DNA of 64,000 nucleotides from Bathymodiolus thermophilus thioautotrophic gill symbiont (lineage in GTDB: Bacteria > Pseudomonadota > Gammaproteobacteria > PS1 > Pseudothioglobaceae), in contig NZ_CP024634.1 in NCBI RefSeq assembly GCF_003711265.1, forward strand, positions 62,001 to 126,000, in the 5' to 3' direction. The notes under the pieces were generated by a model. That model ran no database searches. It was not told where the DNA came from and saw nothing but the letters and a program-made list of their open reading frames with translations. Positions 52,515 to 59,530 of this stretch are shown piece by piece. The position numbers were made by a program, and so were the translations under genes. Position 1 is the stretch's first letter. Every line of letters starts with the position of its first letter.

Positions 52515-52839
52515 CTAAATCTTTGTTGTTTGCATTAGCAATTGTTGCACTTGACGGTATTGTTGTGCAGTTTTTTGGGTGATATTATCTGGTAGGCTTG
52601 GTGCAGGTGGGGTTTTGTCCCAGTCTAGTGTTTCTAAATAATCACGCACAATTTGCTTGTCAAAACTTTTTGGACTGGTGCCGATGTGGTAGTCAGATTT
52701 TGACCAAAAGCGTGATGAATCGGGGGTTAGAACTTCGTCCATTAGGGTTAAGCAATTGTTTTCATCCAGTCCAAATTCAAATTTGGTGTCAGCGATAATA
52801 ATGTCTTTTTTCAGGGCGTAGTCGCTGGCGAAATTGTAG
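52515..52839 (-). pseudogene. purC 3' fragment 9 (full 325 nt, closest to intact purC)
   Basis: 325 nt with the GTGGTAGTCAG of the intact gene and SDYHIG preserved, so this fragment looks the least decayed. It ends at the same GAAATTGTAG breakpoint; beyond it the frame meets a TAA. It lies one unit away from the intact purC, so recombination between the two would delete array gene 10. Confidence 0.9.
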
Positions 52840-52892
52840 CGTGTATTGACACCAAATTATTGCCAATTGGTAGATTGCATTATCACCTATAA

Positions 52893-53053
52893 GAGACCTT
52901 TGCATAAATATGGGTGATTAGCAAAATTCAATTTTTGCCCAATTGGTAATTTTCTTAAATCTTGTCCTAGCAGGGCTAAGGCTGGGTTTAAAAAATTACC
53001 AAGTGGGTGAAAAGTGGATTTTTGATGATAATTCATATTTATGCAAAGGTCTC
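52893..53053. mobile_element. MITE-like non-coding element, copy 1
   Basis: 161 bp with terminal inverted repeats GAGACCTTTGCATAAATAT and no coding capacity. TATAA flanks both sides (52888-52892 and 53054-53058), a probable target duplication because other spacers have a single CACCTGTAAG here. A second copy at 59531-59689 is clearly homologous in reverse orientation. The ends resemble those of the IS5-type elements (AAGACCCCTGCAT), so an IS5-family transposase may mobilise it. Confidence 0.85.
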
Positions 53054-53177
53054 TATAAGTAAGGCGTGCATTTTTGTATGTTGCCTGTTGTTACCATTGT
53101 TTTTTATTGGGTTGTTTTTTAGACTTTTGTTCCCAACAATCCCATTTTTAAGTGCAAATCTTTATAAGATTAACCAA

Positions 53178-53205
53178 TGTATAAATATATATATAAATGT
53201 ATAAT
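53178..53205 (+). repeat. Expanded TATA tract at the -10 region of array gene 10
   Basis: Imperfect repeat of TGTATAAA and TATA units, longer than in the other array genes except gene 3. It sits directly on the presumed -10 box. Confidence 0.7.
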
Positions 53206-53238
53206 TACATAAAAATAATTATTATGTAGGAAAGAAAC

Positions 53239-56200
53239 ATGAAAAAATCCCAAATCACAACACAACAAAATAAAGCCCAAAAAATCACCAACCAACTTAA
53301 CAAAGAAGTGCTTTTCCTCACCAAAGGCACCCACCACATCCAACCACAAACTGGCATCGCCTACCAACTAAACCCCAAAGATTTTAATACTAAAAAAACC
53401 AGCCTAATCGCCAAAAGAGTAAACGATGATTTAGAAGTCACATTTGCAGAAAGCGTCCTCATCTTTGACAACTATTTCACCCTTTGCAAAACCGACTTAT
53501 CTTGCCTAGTTTCCCTCCCCACCGAAGACGGTGGTCTTTACCATGTGGTTGCCGATACTTTCTTTACTTTAGAAGACAGCACTCAAGTCGTTTATTTTTA
53601 TGGCGAACAATCCATTGTTGCCACAGAATCTAGTGCAACAAGCACAGACGGCAATCGAAGTTTCTCTGATGTTATTACCTCAAACATAGGCATCGTGGCT
53701 GCCGTTGTGGTTGCAGCCGTTGTGGTTGCAGCCGTTGTGGTAGCCAATAGTGGTAGTGATGGCGATGTCAATGGCGATGTCAATGGCGATGTCAATGGCG
53801 ATGTCAATAGTGACGATACAACACAGCCACTCGCAATTGCTTTAACGAATGACTCAGGTTCATCAAATAGCGATGGGATTAGCAAAAATGGCGAAATTAC
53901 GATTAAGCATTTAAAAAGTAGTGACACTTGGGAGTATTCCACTAACGGCGGCAATCGTTTTATCAGCGGCACAGGCAATAGTTTTGTGCTGGCTAGTGGC
54001 ACTTATGGGGCAAACGATATTCAGATTAAAGTGAGTGGCGGCGCCACAATTATCAAGTACGCCTCCTCTATTACTATAGACACCTTAGCCCCTTCCTTCA
54101 CCAGTGCAGCAACTGCCAAGGTTGAAGCAAATACCGAAGCATCGACAACAATATATACAGCAGCAACAGACGACAACACGGTAACTTATACTTTAAAAGC
54201 GGGAGAGCAACAAGACAAATTTACCATTAGTAATACTGGCGAATTAAAATACAAACAAGCGCAAACGCAAGCAGGCACTCACACAGTGACTATCATTGCC
54301 ACCGATATTGCAGGCAATACAGCGGAAAAAACTGTTAGCGTATCGGTCGTAGATATCGGTTTGTCAACCTCAATTACTTGGAACAATATCGGCATTGACA
54401 ATATCATCAATACTGCTGAGATGGCAACGGCTACTTTGAGTGGCACAGTGAGCGTTATTGGCACAGTGAGTTCAATAAGTGTTAGTAGCATTGTTTTTAA
54501 ACAAGGTGATACTACTGTCCATGTGATTACTACCAATCTTCCAGCTATTGTTAACAATAGCTGGACTTTAGCCAATAACAGTGCTTGGACTTCACAACTT
54601 ACCCAGGGCGATTATACGGTTATTGTTAATCTTGCTGGCAAAGGTGCTAGCAACCAATATGTTACAGGATTAAACTCAATAACAACAAAGATTGACACAA
54701 TTCCACCAGCCCAGCCCACATTTATTTTAGTAAATGACACAGGGGTATCAGATGACGATAAGGTTACCAAGATTGGTACACTAACGGTTGGTAGTTTGGA
54801 AGAAGACACACCTTGGCAATATTCCACGAATGGTGGTACTAACTGGACTAACGGCACAGGCACCAGTTTTACGCTGACTGAAGGCACCCATGCTATTGAT
54901 GCCATTCAGGTTAAACAAACTAATGTAGTGGGTAATTCAAGTGTTGGTAAGAATGATGTCGCTATTGTTGTGGACACCTTAGATCCTTTGTTTGGTGTTA
55001 TAACCACTGTTAATGTAGCGATGAATACTGATATCACTACAATTGTTTATGATGCTCAAGCAAGTAATCTTAATGGTGGCAATGCAGATGATGGTATTAC
55101 TTATAGCATAAAAAATGCAAGCACCAGTAAGTTTGCAATTACTACTGATATTGGCATCGTTACTTATAAAGCACTACAAACTGCAGTCCACACTGATGTG
55201 TTAACTATTATTGCTACTGATGTTGCGGGTAATGCAACAGAGCAGAGGGTTATTGTGTCGGTGGTAGGTTCTATTGCACAAGGTTTTGTTATGAATGGTG
55301 AGAGTGCTGGGGATTCTAGTGGTCGATCAGTATCATCAGCAGGCGATGTCAACGGTGACGGCTTGGATGACTTAATTGTTGGTGCTTATCAAGCAGACCC
55401 TGATAATAAAGATAAAGCAGGCAAATCTTATGTTGTATTTGGTAAAAATAATGCAAGCGCTATTAACTTATCAGGCATAGCCTCAGGCACAGGAGGATTT
55501 GTTATTAATGGCGAGAATGCCAAGGACAAGAGTAGCCTCTCAGTATCCTCAGCAGGCGATGTCAACGGTGATGGATTAGATGATTTGATTGTTGGCGCAC
55601 ATCGAGGTGACGGGAATATAGGCAAAGCTTATGTTGTATTTGGTAAAGATAATGTAAGTGCTATTAACTTATCAGACATATCCTTAGGGACAGGAGGATT
55701 TGTTATTTATGGAGAGGTTGATCGTAATTGGAGTGGCCTCTCAGTCTCCTCAGCAGGCGATGTCAACGGCGATGGCTTGGATGATTTGATTGTCGGTTCT
55801 ATTCAGGGAGCAAGTAACAAAGGTAAATCTTATGTTGTCTTTGGTAAAAAAGACAAAGGTTATGTTGACTTAGAAACCGTAGCCTCAGGCACAGGAGGAT
55901 TTGTTATTAATGGTGAGTATGCGAATGATCAAAGTGGTTACTCAGTATCATCAGCAGGCGATGTCAACGGTGATGGATTGGATGACTTGATTGTTGGTGC
56001 TCATTATGCAAATTATAATAATAGAAGCTTTGCAGGTAAATCTTATGTTATCTTTGGTAAAAACAATAGTTTTGCTGCTACTTTAGCAAATTTAGGCACA
56101 GGTGGATTTTCTATTGGTGGTGAGCGTTCATATGATAATAGTGGCCACTCAGTATCATCAGCAGGCGATGTCAACGGTGATGGATTAGATGATTTGATTG

Positions 56201-57327
56201 TTGGCGCCTTTCAAGCAGATCCTGATAGTAGAAGCAATGCAGGTAAATCTTATGTTATATTTGGTAAAAATAATGCAAGCGCTATTAAGTTATCATCCAT
56301 AGCCTTAGGGATAGACACAGGCGGATTTGTTATTAATGGCGAGAGTGCCGAGGACGAGAGTGGCAATTTTGTATCCTCAGCAGGTGATGTCAACGGTGAT
56401 GGTCTGGATGATTTGATCGTTGGTGCTCGTTCTGCCGACCCTGATGGTAAAAGCAATGCAGGTAAATCTTATGTTGTATTTGGTAAAAACGATAGCAGAG
56501 CCGTTGATTTGTCAACCATAGCCTTAGGGACAGGAGGATTTGCTATTCATGGTGAGAATACCGAGGATTTGAGTGGCTACTCAGTCTCCTCAGCAGGCGA
56601 TGTCAACGGTGATGGATTAGATGATTTGATTGTTGGTGCCTTTCAAGCAGATCCTGATAGTAAAAGCAATGCAGGTAAATCTTATGTTGTATTTGGTAAG
56701 ACAGGCACAGAACCCGTTTATTTATCAGATATTAGTAGTATCAAAGGTGCTACTGCTCATGCAGTTGATTTTTTAGGTGGCGATAATACTGACACACTAA
56801 CAGGCACCCCTGCCGATGAGTTGTTTGTCGCTGGTTTAGGCGCTGATACTTTAATAGGTAACGGAGGCACCGATGTCTTTAATGCAGGAGCCGGTAACGA
56901 TACTATTGTTATTAATGCGGACAACCTTGCTAAACTCTCCAGCAAGGTACTGAGTAATCATTTACTCGCTCGTGTTGACGGGGGTGGTAATACCGATACG
57001 CTGAAATTAGCAGGTGCGGATCTAAATCTAGATCTCACGCAAATAGACAATGGTCGCATTCAAGACATTGAAATCATTGATTTAACAGGGTCAGGTAACA
57101 ATACTTTGAAACTTAATCTTAATGACTTATTGGATATTTCCAGTTCAACCAATTTTCTTAAAGTTATAGGTGATACGGGTGACAAAGTTGATATAGAACT
57201 TAGTAACAATGCTTTTGCTAAAGATTCTACAAAAATAGAGGACGGCATTACTTATGATATTTATAACAATGTTAATGCTACTGCTACTGTAGAATTATGG
57301 GTAGAACAAGATTTAGCGGTGTTTTAG
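53239..57327 (+). CDS. Array gene 10: giant one-propeller FG-GAP/RTX type I secreted surface protein, most divergent member
   Basis: 1,362 aa, last of the array and the neighbour of the intact purC. The N-terminal prefix is near-identical to the others. The hydrophobic stretch has an extra AAVVV unit (15-bp repeat at 53701-53745) and the linker has four 12-bp units (53761-53808) encoding DVNG repeats. The third Ig-like domain is a separate allele (FILVNDTGVSDDDKVTK). The single seven-bladed propeller from residue ~678 has markedly different blades (GKNNASAINLS, GKDNVSAINLS, IYGEVDRNWSG) and different codon choices (GGAGGATTT where the others use GGTGGCTTT). The RTX region reads GLGADTLIG at ~1199. 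The C-terminal module then returns to near identity with the other members. This looks like an end copy that escaped homogenisation of its propeller. Confidence 0.84.
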   Translation: MKKSQITTQQNKAQKITNQLNKEVLFLTKGTHHIQPQTGIAYQLNPKDFNTKKTSLIAKRVNDDLEVTFAESVLIFDNYFTLCKTDLSCLVSLPTEDGGLYHVVADTFFTLEDSTQVVYFYGEQSIVATESSATSTDGNRSFSDVITSNIGIVAAVVVAAVVVAAVVVANSGSDGDVNGDVNGDVNGDVNSDDTTQPLAIALTNDSGSSNSDGISKNGEITIKHLKSSDTWEYSTNGGNRFISGTGNSFVLASGTYGANDIQIKVSGGATIIKYASSITIDTLAPSFTSAATAKVEANTEASTTIYTAATDDNTVTYTLKAGEQQDKFTISNTGELKYKQAQTQAGTHTVTIIATDIAGNTAEKTVSVSVVDIGLSTSITWNNIGIDNIINTAEMATATLSGTVSVIGTVSSISVSSIVFKQGDTTVHVITTNLPAIVNNSWTLANNSAWTSQLTQGDYTVIVNLAGKGASNQYVTGLNSITTKIDTIPPAQPTFILVNDTGVSDDDKVTKIGTLTVGSLEEDTPWQYSTNGGTNWTNGTGTSFTLTEGTHAIDAIQVKQTNVVGNSSVGKNDVAIVVDTLDPLFGVITTVNVAMNTDITTIVYDAQASNLNGGNADDGITYSIKNASTSKFAITTDIGIVTYKALQTAVHTDVLTIIATDVAGNATEQRVIVSVVGSIAQGFVMNGESAGDSSGRSVSSAGDVNGDGLDDLIVGAYQADPDNKDKAGKSYVVFGKNNASAINLSGIASGTGGFVINGENAKDKSSLSVSSAGDVNGDGLDDLIVGAHRGDGNIGKAYVVFGKDNVSAINLSDISLGTGGFVIYGEVDRNWSGLSVSSAGDVNGDGLDDLIVGSIQGASNKGKSYVVFGKKDKGYVDLETVASGTGGFVINGEYANDQSGYSVSSAGDVNGDGLDDLIVGAHYANYNNRSFAGKSYVIFGKNNSFAATLANLGTGGFSIGGERSYDNSGHSVSSAGDVNGDGLDDLIVGAFQADPDSRSNAGKSYVIFGKNNASAIKLSSIALGIDTGGFVINGESAEDESGNFVSSAGDVNGDGLDDLIVGARSADPDGKSNAGKSYVVFGKNDSRAVDLSTIALGTGGFAIHGENTEDLSGYSVSSAGDVNGDGLDDLIVGAFQADPDSKSNAGKSYVVFGKTGTEPVYLSDISSIKGATAHAVDFLGGDNTDTLTGTPADELFVAGLGADTLIGNGGTDVFNAGAGNDTIVINADNLAKLSSKVLSNHLLARVDGGGNTDTLKLAGADLNLDLTQIDNGRIQDIEIIDLTGSGNNTLKLNLNDLLDISSSTNFLKVIGDTGDKVDIELSNNAFAKDSTKIEDGITYDIYNNVNATATVELWVEQDLAVF
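53761..53808 (+). repeat. Four tandem 12-bp units in the linker of array gene 10
   Basis: GGCGATGTCAAT occurs four times in succession, encoding a DVNG-type repeat between the hydrophobic stretch and the first Ig-like domain. The corresponding linker in other members has none or one unit, so the length changes by unit gain and loss without breaking the frame. Confidence 0.85.
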
Positions 57328-57376
57328 ATAATTTTTTTAAAGTTTTTTATTATTTAACCTTGATGCAATATTTCGA

Positions 57377-58264
57377 CTAAATCTTTGTTGTTTGCATTAG
57401 CAATTGTTGCACTTGGTGGTATTGTTGTGCAGTTTTTTGGGTGATATTATCTGGTAGGCTTGGTGCAGGTGGGGTTTTGTCCCAGTCTAGTGTTTCTAAA
57501 TAATCACGCACAATTTGCTTGTCAAAACTTTTTGGACTGGTGCCGATGTGGTAGTCAGATTTTGACCAAAAGCGTGATGAATCAGGGGTTAGAACTTCGT
57601 CCATTAGGGTTAAGCAATTGTTTTCATCCAGTCCAAATTCAAATTTGGTGTCAGCGATAATAATGTCTTTTTTCAGGGCGTAGTCGCTGGCGAAATTGTA
57701 GAGCGCTAGGCTGGTTTGTTTGATTTGTTGTGCCAAATCTTCGCCAGCGATTGCAATTGTTTGGGCAAAATCAATATTTTCATCATGCGCACCGACAGCG
57801 GCTTTGTTTGATGGGGTGTAGAGTGCGGTGGGTAGTTTTTCGGCTAGACGCAAGTTTTTTGGCAATTCGATGCCACATATTTTGCCAGATGCTTGGTAGT
57901 CTTTCCAGCCAGAGCCAATGAGATAGCCACGAACAATGGCTTCAATTGCTAGGGGTTTGAGTTTTTTAACGATGATGGCTCGCCCTGCTACTTGCTTGAT
58001 TTCTGCTGGTGTTAAAACGCTATCAAGTGGCTCGCGTGTTAGATGGTTGGGGACAATGTGTTGTGTTTTTTCAAACCAAAAATTTGCCACTTCGGTCAGC
58101 ACTTGACCCTTGCCAGCAATAGGTTCTGGGAAAACCACATCAAAGGCACTGAGGCGGTCAGTGGTAACAATTAGTATGCGTTTATCGTCAATAGCATAAA
58201 TATCTCGCACTTTGCCTTTTTGGATAAGGGGCAGATTGAGTGAAGTTTCAAAAAGTGTTTTCAT
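57377..58264 (-). CDS. purC: Phosphoribosylaminoimidazole-succinocarboxamide synthase (SAICAR synthase)
   Basis: 295 aa, the length of the longer bacterial/yeast-like form. It catalyses ATP-dependent joining of CAIR and aspartate to give SAICAR in purine synthesis (cytosolic). Visible family features: KGKVRDIYAIDD at residues ~17-28 (nucleotide-binding region), DRLSAFDVVFPEPI, the signature IEAIVRGYLIGSGWKDY (~108-124), and the aspartate/nucleotide region [10 protein letters not shown]...[13 protein letters not shown]. It is convergent with array gene 10, 49 bp away, with no obvious strong terminator between. Its last 325 nt (57377-57701) are copied nine times in the array spacers, which marks this locus as the source and shows that the duplication breakpoint lay around codon 188. 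It is the only complete copy in the window. Confidence 0.96.
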   Translation of the reverse strand: MKTLFETSLNLPLIQKGKVRDIYAIDDKRILIVTTDRLSAFDVVFPEPIAGKGQVLTEVANFWFEKTQHIVPNHLTREPLDSVLTPAEIKQVAGRAIIVKKLKPLAIEAIVRGYLIGSGWKDYQASGKICGIELPKNLRLAEKLPTALYTPSNKAAVGAHDENIDFAQTIAIAGEDLAQQIKQTSLALYNFASDYALKKDIIIADTKFEFGLDENNCLTLMDEVLTPDSSRFWSKSDYHIGTSPKSFDKQIVRDYLETLDWDKTPPAPSLPDNITQKTAQQYHQVQQLLMQTTKI

Positions 58265-58338
58265 AGATGTTTTGAGTGGAAATTTAAGTGTTATTTTAAC
58301 CTAAATTGCATTTTCATTGTCTGTGGTAAAATTTGCCC

Positions 58339-58965
58339 ATGATATGCAAAGTTCTCAGTACAATTAAAAAACTTATCCCAATTTTATTGTTGTTAATGCA
58401 GCCTGTGGTAGCCTCATCATTGAGCGAAGGCGCACTGAGGTTGATTCAAACGGGTAATGAAATTAACTCTCCTAGCGTGATTATGAGTGGTCAGAGGTTG
58501 TTGCTAAAGGGAATGTTTAAGTTTAATGACTTGGATGCGGCGTATGAATCTTCCAAGCAAGTGCGTTCTGGTAATCGTTTAATGGGCTATTCGCCACAAA
58601 TACCCATGGCCAATAAAATATTAGCCACTTTGCTTAAAAAAGGTTACGACCCAGCAATTTATGACAGTGCCTTGTACTTATTAGATGGCGACAATGGATT
58701 TGTTCAAGATGCGTTGATGGCACTTAATTTATTTGAAGAATCGGTGAGGATGTATGCCAATCCGCAGTCTGCTTTTATTGCTGCGGTTATCAGAAATGAA
58801 TCTTTAGTGTCGGTTTTGAAAGACAAATGGCGTATCGATGAGCTGATTACTTTTGCTGTATTAAATCGCGTTAAAGGCGCAGTTCAATATCAAGCACAAT
58901 ACATTAACAATAGACAGAATCATTTACAAGTGAAAAATTGGCGCAATTGGCTTGCCAATCAATAA
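58339..58965 (+). CDS. Hypothetical exported protein
   Basis: 208 aa, not recognised. Residues 1-~25 form a signal peptide: Lys residues, a hydrophobic run (IPILLLLMQPVV) and a likely cleavage after VVA. The rest is predicted mostly helical, with the segment GYDPAIYDSALYLLDG followed by DALMALNLFEESVRM recalling Sel1/TPR-like helical pairs, though too degenerate to name. The start is the ATG at 58339; a TTG two codons earlier overlaps a TAAAAT box (58327-58332) and is rejected. That box is only 6 nt from the ATG, so the mRNA may be leaderless. It is divergent from purC, convergent with the next gene, and shares a terminator with it. Confidence 0.7.
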   Translation: MICKVLSTIKKLIPILLLLMQPVVASSLSEGALRLIQTGNEINSPSVIMSGQRLLLKGMFKFNDLDAAYESSKQVRSGNRLMGYSPQIPMANKILATLLKKGYDPAIYDSALYLLDGDNGFVQDALMALNLFEESVRMYANPQSAFIAAVIRNESLVSVLKDKWRIDELITFAVLNRVKGAVQYQAQYINNRQNHLQVKNWRNWLANQ

Positions 58966-58981
58966 TACCAAGCCAATCCAA

Positions 58982-59011
58982 AAAAAAGCCTTATGAAGAC
59001 AGGGCTTTTTT
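58982..59011. terminator. Bidirectional intrinsic terminator
   Basis: A 9-bp stem AAAAAAGCC / GGCTTTTTT with a 12-nt loop has A-runs on one side and T-runs on the other. It lies between two convergent genes and can serve both strands. Confidence 0.8.
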
Positions 59012-59014
59012 CGA

Positions 59015-59482
59015 TTAAAACTTATCAATAACCTTGGAAAGCGTCAAAAAGAATCCCATCATCGCAAACAAAGACCACATATTTCTATTCAATGCCTTCT
59101 GAATAGAATGCTCCATTTTTTCAGTGAATAATTCAAACTTCGCCTCAAGTCCAACAAATCTTGATTCAAGCTCAGCAAATCTTGACTCAAGTCCAACAAA
59201 TTTTGACTCAAGTCCAGCAAACTTTTGGTCAAACTTCGCCTCAAGTGCCATCACACTCTGCGTTACCTCGTTCAACTTTAAATCCAAATGATTGATATGA
59301 TTATATTGTGATTTCAGCAACAAGGTATTAATATCATCTTGAGAAAGCCCTTCTCCTCGAGAAAACTTCTCCTCAATCTCTTTAACTTTGGGTGTAATCA
59401 TCTCAATTAGCATATCGTCCACTCTTGTCTTGTCCACCACTTTCCCCGATCTTACAAAAAATCCAATTTTAACACAAAACAC
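59015..59482 (-). CDS. Coiled-coil protein with C-terminal membrane anchor
   Basis: 155 aa from a GTG start; internal ATGs at residues 24 and 28 are alternatives and the true start is uncertain. Residues ~80-118 consist of a run of near-perfect 7-residue repeats of the type FxGLESK/R, a long coiled coil. Residues ~134-150 (WSLFAMMGFFLTLSKV) are hydrophobic and would anchor the protein in the membrane with the coil on one side. This arrangement resembles small DUF1640-like coiled-coil membrane proteins, but I cannot assign a family. It shares the terminator at 58982-59011. A MITE-like element lies about 50 bp upstream and may affect its promoter. Confidence 0.65.
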   Translation of the reverse strand: MFCVKIGFFVRSGKVVDKTRVDDMLIEMITPKVKEIEEKFSRGEGLSQDDINTLLLKSQYNHINHLDLKLNEVTQSVMALEAKFDQKFAGLESKFVGLESRFAELESRFVGLEAKFELFTEKMEHSIQKALNRNMWSLFAMMGFFLTLSKVIDKF

Positions 59483-59530
59483 GCTTCTTCAAAACCAAGC
59501 AAAATCCACGCGAACATTTTTATTCATTAA

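Larger units (their letters stand above)
52840..53238 (+). promoter_or_regulatory. Upstream region of array gene 10 (contains MITE-like element)
   Basis: The palindromic repeat is reduced to 11 bp (52860-52870). A 161-bp element (52893-53053) is inserted in the stretch CACCTGTAAGTGAGG of other spacers. An expanded TGTATAAA/TATATA tract at about 53178-53205 ends in TATAAT (53200-53205). AGGAAAG precedes the ATG at 53239. Confidence 0.6.
2..57701 (+). repeat. Tandem array of giant-gene plus purC-tail units
   Basis: Ten units lie in the same orientation, each made of promoter spacer, giant gene and a purC 3' segment; the tenth segment is still part of the real purC. Gene-start spacing is about 6.7-6.8 kb after two-propeller genes and about 4.6-4.7 kb after one-propeller genes, once the 1.3-kb IS copies and the MITE are discounted. 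The order by propeller number is 2,2,2,1,1,1,2,1,2,1. The array is truncated by the left edge of the window. Confidence 0.95.

Noticed and set aside
91-57248. Many 60-130 codon open frames on the - strand within the giant genes
   Set aside because: They recur at the same place in every repeat, are Pro/Ser/Thr-rich reverse readings of the blades, stalk and C-terminal module, and lack ribosome binding sites.
2-57327. Regular ~210-bp repeats that might suggest a CRISPR or other non-coding repeat array
   Set aside because: The repeats are in frame and encode FG-GAP blades; they are far longer than CRISPR repeats and have no unique spacers of constant size.
57328-57376. Terminator after array gene 10
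   Set aside because: The interval is AT-rich with T-runs but I see no stable GC-containing stem; not reported as a terminator.
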